DNA of 64,000 nucleotides from Mucilaginibacter geliditolerans (GTDB lineage: Bacteria > Bacteroidota > Bacteroidia > Sphingobacteriales > Sphingobacteriaceae). Under the pieces are notes generated by a model that saw only the letters and a list, made by a program, of their open reading frames with translations, was not told the DNA's origin and did not search any database. Of this stretch, positions 9,673 through 18,737 are shown piece after piece (the stretch's first letter is position 1; the number at the start of each line of letters is the position of its first letter). Made by a program: the position numbers and the translations under genes. The stretch lies in the NCBI RefSeq assembly GCF_014200495.1, contig NZ_JACHBY010000001.1:1415738-1479737 (forward strand), given 5' to 3'.

Positions 9673-10716
9673 TTATTCCAATACCTGGTAAATAGTAACC
9701 GGTTTTGACTTATTTTTTAAGTTTACATCGCCAATTTTTTCGCAGCTGAATGATTCTTTGGTTTTGTGAAAGGTTTCCTCGGTTATGATGATCTGCCCTG
9801 CTTTGGCTACCGATTGCAGGCGCTGGGCCAGGTTAACGGCATCACCTATTACAGTATAATCCAGTCGTTTTAAGGAGGCTGAGCCGATATTCCCTGATAC
9901 CATCTCGCCCGAGTTTATACCTACGGATACTTCTGGTTTATAAGTTTTGTCGCCAGCTGTTATTTCATCAATATTTTTTAACTGTTCCCGTACAGCCAGA
10001 GCCGCGTCAATAGCCCTGTCGAGGTGAAAATCCCCCCTGAAAACTGCCATTACCGCATCGCCCATAAACTTATCTACGTGGCCTCCCTGGGTAATTATTT
10101 CCTTAACTATCTTATCAAACAAACCATTAAGTAAGGCTACTACGGCATTTGCGGCAACCTGCTCTGTAATGGCGGTAAAGCCGCAGATATCAATAAACAT
10201 TACGGTAGCTTCAACAACCTCATTATTCAGCAGGCTGGTTTCAAACTCCCGGTGGGTCATAAAGTTGAGCACATTTTCATCTACATACATTTTTAGTATG
10301 TTGTTCTCTTTAATGGCTTTTATGGTTTCCTGCAATTGCTTTACATGTAGTATGGTTTTCTCCATAGTGAGGTCAAGATCCTCGAAATCAACAGGTTTTA
10401 CTACAAAATCAAATGCACCCCTGTTCATGGCTGTGCGGATGTTTTGCATATCGCCATAGGCTGATACCACTACCGCTTTAAGCATAGGATTGGCTTCGGG
10501 CAGGCGGCTTAACAGGGTAAGGCCATCCATAACCGGCATGTTTATATCACTTAGTATAATGTCGAGGTCGGGGTGTTCCTTTACTTTTACCAGTGCTTCT
10601 TCACCATTTTGGGCGAAAACAAATTCATATATGTTTTCCCTGATCTTGCGGCGGAACTTTTGTTTTACTAATAATTCAAGATCAGCTTCATCATCAACTA
10701 CCAATATCTTGGCCAT
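9673..10716 (-). CDS. receiver-domain protein with class III adenylate/guanylate cyclase domain
   Basis: This 347-residue cytoplasmic response regulator should make a cyclic nucleotide when phosphorylated. The receiver (1-120) has acidic D8/D9, phospho-acceptor D57 in L-S-D-I-N-M and K107. A helical linker (about 120-160) leads to the cyclase domain (about 168-345). Its metal-binding aspartates D176 (F-I-D-I-C-G-F) and D220 (M-G-D-A-V) are present. So are K216, the transition-state residues N295 and R299, and a Thr in Y-T-V-I-G-D. Lys plus Thr is usual for ATP-using enzymes, so cAMP is more likely than cGMP. The start overlaps the upstream receiver gene by 23 bases. No cyclic-nucleotide receptor gene is nearby. 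Confidence 0.92.
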   Translation of the reverse strand: MAKILVVDDEADLELLVKQKFRRKIRENIYEFVFAQNGEEALVKVKEHPDLDIILSDINMPVMDGLTLLSRLPEANPMLKAVVVSAYGDMQNIRTAMNRGAFDFVVKPVDFEDLDLTMEKTILHVKQLQETIKAIKENNILKMYVDENVLNFMTHREFETSLLNNEVVEATVMFIDICGFTAITEQVAANAVVALLNGLFDKIVKEIITQGGHVDKFMGDAVMAVFRGDFHLDRAIDAALAVREQLKNIDEITAGDKTYKPEVSVGINSGEMVSGNIGSASLKRLDYTVIGDAVNLAQRLQSVAKAGQIIITEETFHKTKESFSCEKIGDVNLKNKSKPVTIYQVLE

Positions 10717-11095
10717 TATCGGTAAGGGTTTTAAGTTTTTCTTTTAAAAGATTAAAATCAAGCGGCTTGGTTAAAAAATCATTGGCGCCATTTTGCATGG
10801 CCTGCCTGTGATTCTCCTCATCGCCATAAGCGGTTATCATCATTACAACCGGCGGCGGCGGCGAATTATAGTCATGGCGTATCCTTGTCAACAGATCGAT
10901 ACCGCTCATGCCGGGCATATTGATATCCGACAGGATGAGCACTACTTCGGAATGCTTTTCCCGCAGGTAATCCAAAGCGGCCTCGCCCGAGAGCGCAAAA
11001 TCAAATTCGAGCTCATGGTTCCGTATCTCCTTGCGGAAACGTTGTAAAAAAAGTGGCTGAACATCGGCCTCATCATCTACTACTAATATCTTCAT
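10694..11095 (-). CDS. stand-alone receiver (CheY-like response regulator)
   Basis: This 133-residue single receiver domain has the acidic pair D7/D8, phospho-acceptor D57 in L-S-D-I-N-M-P, a Thr in M-I-T-A-Y-G, and Lys in T-K-P-L-D. It has no output domain. It likely acts as a phosphate shuttle or by protein contact. Its sequence resembles the receiver of the next gene, suggesting duplication. Its 3' end overlaps the start of the receiver-cyclase gene, indicating translational coupling. The upstream kinase gene ends 110 bases before it. Confidence 0.92.
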   Translation of the reverse strand: MKILVVDDEADVQPLFLQRFRKEIRNHELEFDFALSGEAALDYLREKHSEVVLILSDINMPGMSGIDLLTRIRHDYNSPPPPVVMMITAYGDEENHRQAMQNGANDFLTKPLDFNLLKEKLKTLTDNGQDIGS

Positions 11096-11205
11096 ATGAA
11101 TGGCTAATATAACTAATTAAACCTATACAGGAATTGAAATTGTGAACACCGTGTAATCCGTACACATCAATACAGATGAGCTGCTGCGAGCTAAAACAAA
11201 CACTT

Positions 11206-12519
11206 TTAGCTAATTGGTAAGATAACCGTGAACTTTGTATACTCCCCTTCTTTCGAGTCGATATCAATTTTACCGCCATGCCCTTTTGCCACAATATCAT
11301 AACTGAGCGAAAGGCCTAACCCTGTTCCCTCACCTGTGGGCTTGGTGGTAAAGAATGGCTGCAGAATTTTATCTTTAACCGCATCAGGAATACCTATACC
11401 GTTATCTTCAACCTTTATTTGCAGTGATTTATTCACGACTGCCGTACTCACCTTTACCATAGGCTTGTAATCATTACCGCTTGTTTTTTGCTTTTGCTGC
11501 ACCGCATAAAAGGCATTATTATACAGGTTGAGCAATACACGGCCCAGATCCTGCTGTAACACATTTACCTTAGGCAGAGTGGCATTAAAATCTGTTACCA
11601 GCTCGGCATTAAATGATTTATCCTTTGCCCTTAGGCCGTGGTACGACAGGCGGAAATACTCATCGGCGAGCGCATTAATGTCTGCAGGCTCCTTTTGCCC
11701 TGTACTGGCGCGGCTATGCTGCAGCATGCTCTTCACAATATTATCGGCACGCTGCCCGTGGTGGCGTATTTTCTCCAGGTTTTGTTTAATATCATTGGCA
11801 ATGGCAATAACCTCTTCCATATTGCCATCATTTAGTTCCTGCTCCATTTCATCAAGCAGTTCAACACTTACCTCTGAGAAATTATTTACAAAGTTCAGCG
11901 GGTTTTGTATTTCATGGGCTATGCCGGCAGTAAGCTCACCCAATGAGGCTAATTTTTCGGACTGGATCAGTTGCTCCTGTGTAGTTTGCAGCAGGCTAAC
12001 CGTTTTCTCCAATTCATTTTTTTGATTGGTGAGCTCCTGGGTACGCTGAGCTACCAGCATATCCAGTTCAGCGTTGCGGGCGCCTACTATTCTTATTTCT
12101 TCCTGTTGCTTTTTAGATGTTGCCCATCTGCCAAAGATCCATATAAAAGCAGCTACGGTGGCAACTACAAAGTATTCGTCATGTTTCTCATAAAAATCCT
12201 CTGCAATCAGTTCAGTTAGTCCGGTTATAAAACCTACCGCAATTAAGGGGTAATGTGCAAACGAATACGACTTAAAATGCTTAAAATCAGCCTCTCTATC
12301 AATGAATAAAACTATACCCAATAATACGCCGCTCCCTAATATGTCTTTAGCCCAATCCCAATCGCCCACATAAACAGAACACATTATACCAACAATGAGC
12401 ACTCCCCATTGCCCGTAGGAAATCATGGTCTTCCATTTAAGAGCCAGAGGTGTGTATTTAAGCGATTTGCCTAAACGGTTGATGAGTAAAAAAGCGGCGA
12501 GGTAGTAAAAGAATTGCAT
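11206..12519 (-). CDS. membrane sensor histidine kinase
   Basis: This 437-residue kinase has an N-terminal region with about four hydrophobic helices (residues 1-135) and no obvious periplasmic ligand domain. A coiled coil follows (about 140-190, Gln/Glu/Leu-rich), then the dimerisation/phosphoacceptor helix with H202 in the motif [12 protein letters not shown]. The GHKL ATPase domain shows N-N-A-F-Y-A-V, D-N-G-I-G-I-P and the G-T-G-L-G-L-S-L-S lid. The kinase module is very close to that of the propeller kinase upstream, so the two probably arose by duplication and may phosphorylate the same receivers. The gene sits 53 bases after the propeller kinase gene on the same strand. Confidence 0.93.
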   Translation of the reverse strand: MQFFYYLAAFLLINRLGKSLKYTPLALKWKTMISYGQWGVLIVGIMCSVYVGDWDWAKDILGSGVLLGIVLFIDREADFKHFKSYSFAHYPLIAVGFITGLTELIAEDFYEKHDEYFVVATVAAFIWIFGRWATSKKQQEEIRIVGARNAELDMLVAQRTQELTNQKNELEKTVSLLQTTQEQLIQSEKLASLGELTAGIAHEIQNPLNFVNNFSEVSVELLDEMEQELNDGNMEEVIAIANDIKQNLEKIRHHGQRADNIVKSMLQHSRASTGQKEPADINALADEYFRLSYHGLRAKDKSFNAELVTDFNATLPKVNVLQQDLGRVLLNLYNNAFYAVQQKQKTSGNDYKPMVKVSTAVVNKSLQIKVEDNGIGIPDAVKDKILQPFFTTKPTGEGTGLGLSLSYDIVAKGHGGKIDIDSKEGEYTKFTVILPIS

Positions 12520-12572
12520 GCCTTAATATTTTTAGCTAATATAATGTATTTGTAATGATCCTGCTATTCAGC

Positions 12573-15500
12573 TCAAACCGGGATAGTAATTGTGAATATG
12601 GTATACTCCCCTTCTTTTGATTCCACGTCTATTTTACCGCCATGCCCTTTAACTACAATATCATAGCTAAGCGATAAACCCAGCCCGGTGCCTTCACCGG
12701 TTGGCTTAGTGGTGAAAAATGGCTGCATAATCTTGTCTTTAATACTATCGGGAATGCCGTTGCCATTGTCCTTAACCGAAGCCCCCCAGCCCCCTGAAGG
12801 GGGAACAAATGTGCTTACAGTAACAGTTGGCTTATAACCCTCACCTGCTGTTTTCTTTTTCTGATTTACAGCGTAAAAAGCGTTATTGAACAAGTTGAGC
12901 AATACACGGCCAATATCCTGTTGCACGATATTTATTGGGGGCAGATTTCCATCGAAATTGGTGATCAGTTCGGCGTTGAATGATTTATCCTTGGCGCGCA
13001 GACCGTGGTAGGAGAGCTTCAGGAATTCATCCGCAAGAATATTAATATTAGTTTCCTGCTTTTCGCCGGTACTGGTACGGCTATGCTGCAGCATACCTTT
13101 TACAATAAAGTCGGCGCGCTTGCCGTGCTGGCTTATTTTCAACTGATTTCCCTTTATGTCTTCAGCAATAGCTTTTACCTCATCATAGTTGCCCTTGTCA
13201 ATTTCTTCCTGCATTTCATCAATCAGTTCGGTATTCACCTCTGAGAAATTATTGACAAAGTTGAGCGGGTTCTGGATCTCATGCGCTATGCCTGCGGTTA
13301 GTTCACCCAGTGATGCCAGCTTTTCCGACTGGATCAGTTGCTGCTGTGCGGTCTTCAGGTCATTAACTGTTTCGGCCAACCTGTCGCGCTGGGTGATGAT
13401 CTCTTCCTGCTGTTCGCTTAGCTCATGATTGGCTTCGCTTAATTGCTGGGTACGGCTACTTATTTTTTCCTCCAATAAAAGATTAGCCTTTATCAAATGG
13501 CGTGAGCGGTAAGTTATAAAAGCATAAATTGCTGCCGCGAACAACACGATATAAATAAGCCATGCCCACCAGCGCATCCATAACGAGGTGTGTATAATAA
13601 TGATAACGCTATCGCCAGCGGTGTTCCATATACCATCGCTGTTGCAGGCTATCACATGAAAGGTATAGGTGCCTGGCGACAAGTTAGTGTAGGTTACATT
13701 ACGTATTGTACCTGCCTGTATCCAATCCTTATCATATCCATCAAGCTTATAAGCGTACCTGTTTTGTTCAGGGTTATCATAGTGCAAGGCGATGTAGTAA
13801 AAATGGATGCGATTTTCATTATACGGCAACTCGAGCTTTTTAAGCCCGTATGCTGAAATATTCTTTGTTGTTTTAGCATCAGCCAACGGATTACTGTACA
13901 CTATATTCTGGAGATGTACAAGCGGAGGAAATTGATTTGAATCCAAATCTTTGGGATCAAAAGCAGCCAACCCTCCTCTTATAGCATATGGTATTATACC
14001 GTTTGTATAAAAAGCTGCCGGGAAGCCTGCTTCATCAAGGTCTTTTCCGGGTAATACATTTTGGGCCTTAAAGTTTTTTATAATACTGGTTTTAGGGTCG
14101 TATTGTGAAAAGCCACGTTCAGATAAAATCCATAATTTGCCTGATGCATCTTCAGTTATCTCGTTAACCGAATTGAGTAATAAACCTGATGCTTCATTTA
14201 AATTACGACTGTAAATTCCTGTTTTACGATTGAACTCAAATAACCCGGTTAAATAAGTACCCACCCAAAACCTCCCGGCACGATCTTCATACATATTTAA
14301 AATACAAGTGAGTTTAGGATTATTGGTGTTATAATAAGAAACAAACTTACCGGTTGCACGATTTAAACGGTTGATCCCGCCCGAATTAGTACCTACCCAA
14401 ATAGTATTTTCACGATCCTCATAAATAGATAAAACCTGCTGATCATCAAGCTTACCTTTATTTACTTCGATTTGGCTTTTCCCCCTCAGCATATAAGGAT
14501 AGTGCGTTATCGTTTTTGTTAACGGGTTAAACGAGCAGAGGCCTTTGTTTGTCCCCATCCAGATAATACCATCATGACTGCGCACAAGTGTAGAAATATT
14601 GGTTCCACTGATATTGCTTGTATCTTTTAAATTGAGATTAAATACCTGCTGTTGCCCTGTAAGTGTGTTATAGGCCAATACACCTTGCGGTACGGCTGTG
14701 TAAATTATATTGTTATCGCCCTGGCAAATACCACTATGGTATTCAACGGAAATATTGATGTTACCCAATTTATTAAACTGACCGGTACCCGACCGCCATT
14801 TATAAATACCCTCTGGTGTGTTTAACCAGTAATAACCATTGCCAGCTGGCGAAACAATAGGTGTACCGCCGGGATAACCTTGTTTTTCCCCGCTTTTTTC
14901 ATATACATTAAACGCGCTCTTAAACCGGTTAACCTTATAAAGCCCGTCATAGCCTAAACTAAGCCATAATGTACCTGTGTGGTCGAGCATTTTAAATGAT
15001 ATTGCTCCTTGTGGCAACGAACCCGGTTTAGTATCACCTATATATCGTTTAAAAAATCCCGTGGCAGGGTCAAAATAAATCAGGCCCAATTGTGATGCAA
15101 TCCAAAAAGCCCCGGTATTTGTTTCTGTTATTGATGAGAACTTGTTTTTAAGATAAGATTTGACCGTATCCTGAAAAAGATAATTGGTAAACGTTTTGGC
15201 TCCCCTGTTTAATTTTGACAATCCGAGTGCAGTAGCAAACCATAATTGTTGTTTTTTATCTTCGTAAATATAATTTACGCTATCGCATTTCAAATCACCC
15301 GGTTTTGGGCCATGCGCATACTTCTCTGTAATAGCATGGGTACGCATATCAAACTTCGCAATCTTCAAATTAACATTACTACCATGAAAAGTGTTCATCC
15401 ATAGTATCCCCGGCTGTGATGGTGCTTCGTAAATTGGATTGATACCCATCCTTTTCGCCGTATCATTTGAGGTAAAATAACCTGTAAACCCTTTTCCTTC

Positions 15501-16115
15501 ACCATTATAACGATATAAGCCGTTATCTGATGCAACCCATATCGAGCCGTCCACAGTTTTATATAAGGGGTAGCAATAGGTGATGTTTAGATAATTTGTT
15601 CCTTTTTGATTATAATTAAAGAATTCGAACTTGTTAGTTTTAATATTGAATTTTGCCGCGCTTGACCTCGTACCAACGGTTTGATATTGCCCCCATATAT
15701 TCCCTTCGTTATCTTCTACATCAATAATAAAAGTTCCAAAAACCTTATTGTATTGATATTGAAACTGTTGAAAAGTATCGGTACGCCTGTCATACCTGAA
15801 TAAACCATTGAACAAGGTACTTACCCAAAGCGTTTTATGTTTATCCTCGTATATAGATTGCACATTGGTGTATGCCTGAAAATTTAACTTATCTGACCCT
15901 AAATTATATACCTGGTACTGATACCCATCGTAACGCACCAGGCCATTTTGAGTGGAGAACCATATATAGCCTTCTGAATCTTCCCTAATAACCCTTACCT
16001 GCCCTTCGGGCAAACCATCCTTTATGCTGATATGATCAAAGTACAGGTGTGGTGCCTGCGCTTTGCTGTATTGCAACAAAATAGAAACTAATAGCAGCAG
16101 CAGTAATTTTTTCAT
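12573..16115 (-). CDS. two-component propeller sensor histidine kinase (Reg_prop, Y_Y_Y, HisKA, HATPase)
   Basis: This 1180-residue sensor has a signal peptide (1-19) and about 14 propeller repeats with recurring W-V-G-T and I-Y-E-D motifs, spanning most of 25-700. A Y_Y_Y domain follows (about 730-800, Y-K-L-D-G-Y-D-K-D-W), then one transmembrane helix (about 820-845), a coiled coil and the kinase core. The phosphoacceptor sits in [12 protein letters not shown]. Unlike classical hybrid sensors of Bacteroidota it has no receiver or AraC domain, so it must signal to the receivers downstream. Just before the D-N-G-N-G box the sequence P-P-S-G-G-W-G-A is encoded by a GC-rich repeat-like hairpin absent from its paralogue. 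Confidence 0.92.
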   Translation of the reverse strand: MKKLLLLLLVSILLQYSKAQAPHLYFDHISIKDGLPEGQVRVIREDSEGYIWFSTQNGLVRYDGYQYQVYNLGSDKLNFQAYTNVQSIYEDKHKTLWVSTLFNGLFRYDRRTDTFQQFQYQYNKVFGTFIIDVEDNEGNIWGQYQTVGTRSSAAKFNIKTNKFEFFNYNQKGTNYLNITYCYPLYKTVDGSIWVASDNGLYRYNGEGKGFTGYFTSNDTAKRMGINPIYEAPSQPGILWMNTFHGSNVNLKIAKFDMRTHAITEKYAHGPKPGDLKCDSVNYIYEDKKQQLWFATALGLSKLNRGAKTFTNYLFQDTVKSYLKNKFSSITETNTGAFWIASQLGLIYFDPATGFFKRYIGDTKPGSLPQGAISFKMLDHTGTLWLSLGYDGLYKVNRFKSAFNVYEKSGEKQGYPGGTPIVSPAGNGYYWLNTPEGIYKWRSGTGQFNKLGNINISVEYHSGICQGDNNIIYTAVPQGVLAYNTLTGQQQVFNLNLKDTSNISGTNISTLVRSHDGIIWMGTNKGLCSFNPLTKTITHYPYMLRGKSQIEVNKGKLDDQQVLSIYEDRENTIWVGTNSGGINRLNRATGKFVSYYNTNNPKLTCILNMYEDRAGRFWVGTYLTGLFEFNRKTGIYSRNLNEASGLLLNSVNEITEDASGKLWILSERGFSQYDPKTSIIKNFKAQNVLPGKDLDEAGFPAAFYTNGIIPYAIRGGLAAFDPKDLDSNQFPPLVHLQNIVYSNPLADAKTTKNISAYGLKKLELPYNENRIHFYYIALHYDNPEQNRYAYKLDGYDKDWIQAGTIRNVTYTNLSPGTYTFHVIACNSDGIWNTAGDSVIIIIHTSLWMRWWAWLIYIVLFAAAIYAFITYRSRHLIKANLLLEEKISSRTQQLSEANHELSEQQEEIITQRDRLAETVNDLKTAQQQLIQSEKLASLGELTAGIAHEIQNPLNFVNNFSEVNTELIDEMQEEIDKGNYDEVKAIAEDIKGNQLKISQHGKRADFIVKGMLQHSRTSTGEKQETNINILADEFLKLSYHGLRAKDKSFNAELITNFDGNLPPINIVQQDIGRVLLNLFNNAFYAVNQKKKTAGEGYKPTVTVSTFVPPSGGWGASVKDNGNGIPDSIKDKIMQPFFTTKPTGEGTGLGLSLSYDIVVKGHGGKIDVESKEGEYTIFTITIPV
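12779..12804. repeat. GC-rich hairpin repeat inside the kinase gene
   Basis: The 26-base tract is C-rich then G-rich with a CCCCCT/AGGGGG hairpin. It stands out from the AT-rich gene around it and looks like a dispersed intergenic repeat. It falls in frame and encodes P-P-S-G-G-W-G-A. The paralogous kinase at 11206-12519 has an ordinary strand there (V-N-K-S-L-Q-I). Confidence 0.55.
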
Positions 16116-16342
16116 GAAAGATGTTCAGTTTGCAATATTTGTTTAAGTAACCAATTTTAAGATTAATAAACAAATCTGTGATGCTGCAAAGCACTGTAAA
16201 ACAAAACATGCCTTAAAATTTCCAAAAAACAGCCACCCGCGCCACGCATCAGTATAAAACATTTAATATATTAGCGAAAAATAGTGCTACATGCATCTGG
16301 CAAGCACATATTTGAAACATCTAACGATCCTTTATCCTACAA

Positions 16343-17212
16343 ATGAAAAGGTTACAACTGCCGCATTGGCTAACCGATACCATTTATACCATTACAGGCA
16401 TCCTGTTCAGCGGGTTTGCCCTGAAGAGCTTTTTAGTCCCTAACAACTTTTTTGATGGAGGTGTTACCGGTATATCCCTGCTGGTACACGAATTGTACCA
16501 CATAAATATTGCTTATGTTATTATTATAGCCAATATCCCATTTATTGTGATGGGGGCTTTCCAGATCAATAAAACCTTTGCCTTTAAAACCGTTGCAGCG
16601 GTTATTGGGCTGGGCTTATGCCTGCTTTATATGCCGTATCCCGCAATGACATCAGACAAACTGCTGGTATCCATCTTCGGTGGGGTGTTTATGGGCATAG
16701 GCGTTGGCCTTGCCATAAGGGGCGGTTGCGCGCTTGATGGGATTGAGGTTTTGGCTCTGTATACAGGTAAACGCATCAGCTTTACCATCAGCGAAATTAT
16801 TTTAGGCATAAACATTATCATATTTTTAATAGCTGCCATAAAACTTGGCCTGCCTACGGCATTATACTCTATACTTACTTATTACACAGCATCGCGCACC
16901 ATAAATTTTGTGATTGAAGGTTTAGAGGAATATACAGGTGTAACCATTATATCGGGCGAGAACGCTACAATAAAAGAACAACTGGTGATGACCATGGGCA
17001 AAGGCATAACCGTTTACAAAGGCGAACGTGGCTTTTTGAAGGATAGCTTTGATGTGAGTCAGCCGGTAGATATTATTTTTACCGTAGTAACCCGTTTAGA
17101 AGTTAGGCGCCTGCGCAACCTGGTGCATGACATTGACCCTAAAGCTTTTGTTTTTACCAGCACCATTAAAGAAGCTGCCGGCGGAGTGCTGAAGAAAAGG
17201 GCAAGGCATTAA
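16343..17212 (+). CDS. YitT family membrane protein (DUF161 + DUF2179)
   Basis: This 289-residue protein has five to six transmembrane helices in residues 10-190, with the family's N-N-F-F-D-G-G-V-T-G-I and G-G-C-A-L-D-G motifs. A soluble C-terminal DUF2179 domain follows (about 200-285), with the G-K-G-I-T-V-Y-K-G-E-R-G-F segment. The family is widespread and its transport or signalling role is not established. It starts a short plus-strand run and ends eight bases before the DinB gene, so the two are likely cotranscribed. The gene upstream is divergent. Confidence 0.9.
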   Translation: MKRLQLPHWLTDTIYTITGILFSGFALKSFLVPNNFFDGGVTGISLLVHELYHINIAYVIIIANIPFIVMGAFQINKTFAFKTVAAVIGLGLCLLYMPYPAMTSDKLLVSIFGGVFMGIGVGLAIRGGCALDGIEVLALYTGKRISFTISEIILGINIIIFLIAAIKLGLPTALYSILTYYTASRTINFVIEGLEEYTGVTIISGENATIKEQLVMTMGKGITVYKGERGFLKDSFDVSQPVDIIFTVVTRLEVRRLRNLVHDIDPKAFVFTSTIKEAAGGVLKKRARH

Positions 17213-17220
17213 TACAAATT

Positions 17221-17745
17221 ATGATGAGGATAGGCCGGCCAAATTTAGACGATGCTCCTGCCTGGTATGGCTATTTCTTTGATCTGGCACCCGGCGATGA
17301 CCTGTTGGAAGCCCTGGAAAACAGCAAACAATATACGTTGGAACTGATGAGCACTATACCTGCTGAAAAGGAAGATTTTGCCTATGCTGAAGGTAAGTGG
17401 ACTATAAAACAGGCATTCATACATTTGGCTGATGAGGAGCGCTATTATGCCTACAAAGCTTTTTGCTATTCGCGGCAAACCAACGTTCACCTTGAAATAC
17501 CCATGGGAGAAAACTATGCCAAAGATTTTAATGTAAGCAAACGCTCTTTTAAGGATATAACCGATGATTATTTAGCCGTAAGGAATGCCACAATAATTCT
17601 TTTTAAAGGCATGAGCAATGAAATGCTGGATTTTAAGGATTTCCCGGTCACGCCCACCTATACCGCGCGAAGTTTGGGCTGGTTTGCAGTTGGGCATAAC
17701 CTGCACCATTGTAAGTTGATAAAGGAAAAATATCTTGGACAATAA
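17221..17745 (+). CDS. DinB family protein
   Basis: This 174-residue four-helix-bundle protein of the DinB/YfiT type is probably a metal-binding thiol-dependent transferase or hydrolase of unknown substrate. The three-point metal site is suggested by His in A-F-I-H-L-A-D-E-E and by the paired His in V-G-H-N-L-H-H-C near the C terminus. The W-T-I-K-Q segment before the first His is characteristic. ATG at 17221 is followed in frame by a second ATG at 17224, so the start may be either. It lies directly after the YitT gene. Confidence 0.88.
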   Translation: MMRIGRPNLDDAPAWYGYFFDLAPGDDLLEALENSKQYTLELMSTIPAEKEDFAYAEGKWTIKQAFIHLADEERYYAYKAFCYSRQTNVHLEIPMGENYAKDFNVSKRSFKDITDDYLAVRNATIILFKGMSNEMLDFKDFPVTPTYTARSLGWFAVGHNLHHCKLIKEKYLGQ

Positions 17746-17810
17746 GTAACCGCTCCCGTCCCTTATTTGCATTATGACCAAATTTACACCAACAATAAAG
17801 GCTAAAAATT

Positions 17811-17818
17811 TATTTTTG
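17811..17818 (+). promoter_or_regulatory. possible -7 promoter element for the HAD gene
   Basis: TATTTTTG fits the Bacteroidota TAnnTTTG element and lies 17 bases before the ATG at 17836. No TTTG -33 box is present at 19-21 bases, so support is weak. Confidence 0.3.
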
Positions 17819-17835
17819 CGGCAAAACACAGCTAT

Positions 17836-18498
17836 ATGACTATCCCCAAAGCACTCATTTTCGACCTGAATGGCACCATGATAAATGACATGGAATTTCA
17901 TACCCGCGCATGGCAGCAACTATTTAACAATGATTTAGGGGCCAACCTGAGCTGGGCCGATGTAAAGAAGGAAATGTATGGCAAAAACCAGGAAGTGCTG
18001 GTAAGGGTATTCGGACCAGACAGGTTTACGCAGGCTGAAATGGATGAGCTATCTATTGAAAAGGAAAGGGGTTATCAAAAGGAATTTTTACCTCATTTGG
18101 CGCTCCTGCCGGGATTGAAAGAGCTGTTAGATGCCGCATATGAGCGCAACATCCCAATGGCAATAGGTTCTGCAGCTATACCTTTCAATATAAATTTTGT
18201 GCTGGATAATTTAAACCTTCAACACTATTTTAAGGCGATTGTTAGCGCGGATGATGTTAAGCTGAGCAAACCGCACCCCGAAACATTTTTGAATGCGGCT
18301 AGCCTTTTACAGGTAAACCCAACAGACTGCCTTGTTTTTGAGGATACCCCCAAAGGCGCGGAAACAGCCATGAACGCTAATATGAAATGCGTGGTATTGA
18401 CCACCACCCACCAAGCCGGCGAGTTTAGTTATTTAGATAACATTGTGCACTACGCAGCTGATTATACCGGTGAATATTTTAAGACTTTGTTGGGGTAA
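17836..18498 (+). CDS. HAD superfamily hydrolase, beta-phosphoglucomutase-like
   Basis: This 220-residue protein is a subfamily IA HAD phosphatase/mutase. Motif I is F-D-L-N-G-T-M, the Asp nucleophile followed by Asn instead of the usual second Asp (DxNGT), a known variant. Motif II is the Ser in A-I-G-S-A-A, motif III the Lys in L-S-K-P-H-P-E-T-F, and motif IV V-F-E-D-T-P-K-G. The helical cap lies between residues about 15 and 85. The layout resembles beta-phosphoglucomutase and sugar-phosphate phosphatases. The Asn in place of the acid/base Asp argues for caution about mutase activity. Confidence 0.88.
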   Translation: MTIPKALIFDLNGTMINDMEFHTRAWQQLFNNDLGANLSWADVKKEMYGKNQEVLVRVFGPDRFTQAEMDELSIEKERGYQKEFLPHLALLPGLKELLDAAYERNIPMAIGSAAIPFNINFVLDNLNLQHYFKAIVSADDVKLSKPHPETFLNAASLLQVNPTDCLVFEDTPKGAETAMNANMKCVVLTTTHQAGEFSYLDNIVHYAADYTGEYFKTLLG

Positions 18499-18528
18499 TT
18501 AGATACGCGGATGACTTGTGCTTGAACC

Positions 18529-18638
18529 CCAATAGCGCAAGTCTTGTGCAGAGGAAATGAGCGCGGATGACTTGTGCTTGAACAAGTAAAGCACAAGTCA
18601 TCAACCCACAGCCGAACGCACAAGACTTGCGCTATTGG
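18529..18638. repeat. nested palindromic repeat element, copy 2
   Basis: The outer arms 18529-18549 and 18618-18638 form a 21-bp perfect inverted repeat with the core AGCGCAAGTCTTGTGC. The inner arms 18566-18579 and 18589-18602 form a 14-bp perfect inverted repeat with GACTTGTGCTT. An extra direct copy of the inner arm region lies just outside at 18506-18526. The layout matches copy 1 at 9437-9548. It sits after the HAD gene in a gap without genes. Confidence 0.85.
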
Positions 18639-18681
18639 GAGTTTATCGTAGAAGATTTCTCACTATCGTTCGAAATGACAA

Positions 18682-18737
18682 CATAATATAAAACCAAAAA
18701 AGCCACGAGAACGTGGCTTTTTTGGTTTTATATTATG
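18682..18737 (-). terminator. long terminator hairpin
   Basis: A 26-bp perfect inverted repeat (18682-18707 with 18712-18737) has a four-base loop, a GCCACG/CGTGGC core and long A/T tracts. The stop codon of the Pro/His-rich gene lies inside the right arm. It can serve that gene on the minus strand and could also stop read-through from the HAD gene. Confidence 0.85.

Noticed and set aside
9480..9695. 71-codon open frame through the palindrome region
   Set aside because: It covers known repeats and the end of the cyclase gene and has no signal, domain or plausible start context.
11528..12025. 165-codon open frame on the plus strand opposite the histidine kinase gene
   Set aside because: It lies wholly antisense to the conserved kinase core and is Ser/Cys-rich, the usual shadow of a Bacteroidota coding strand.
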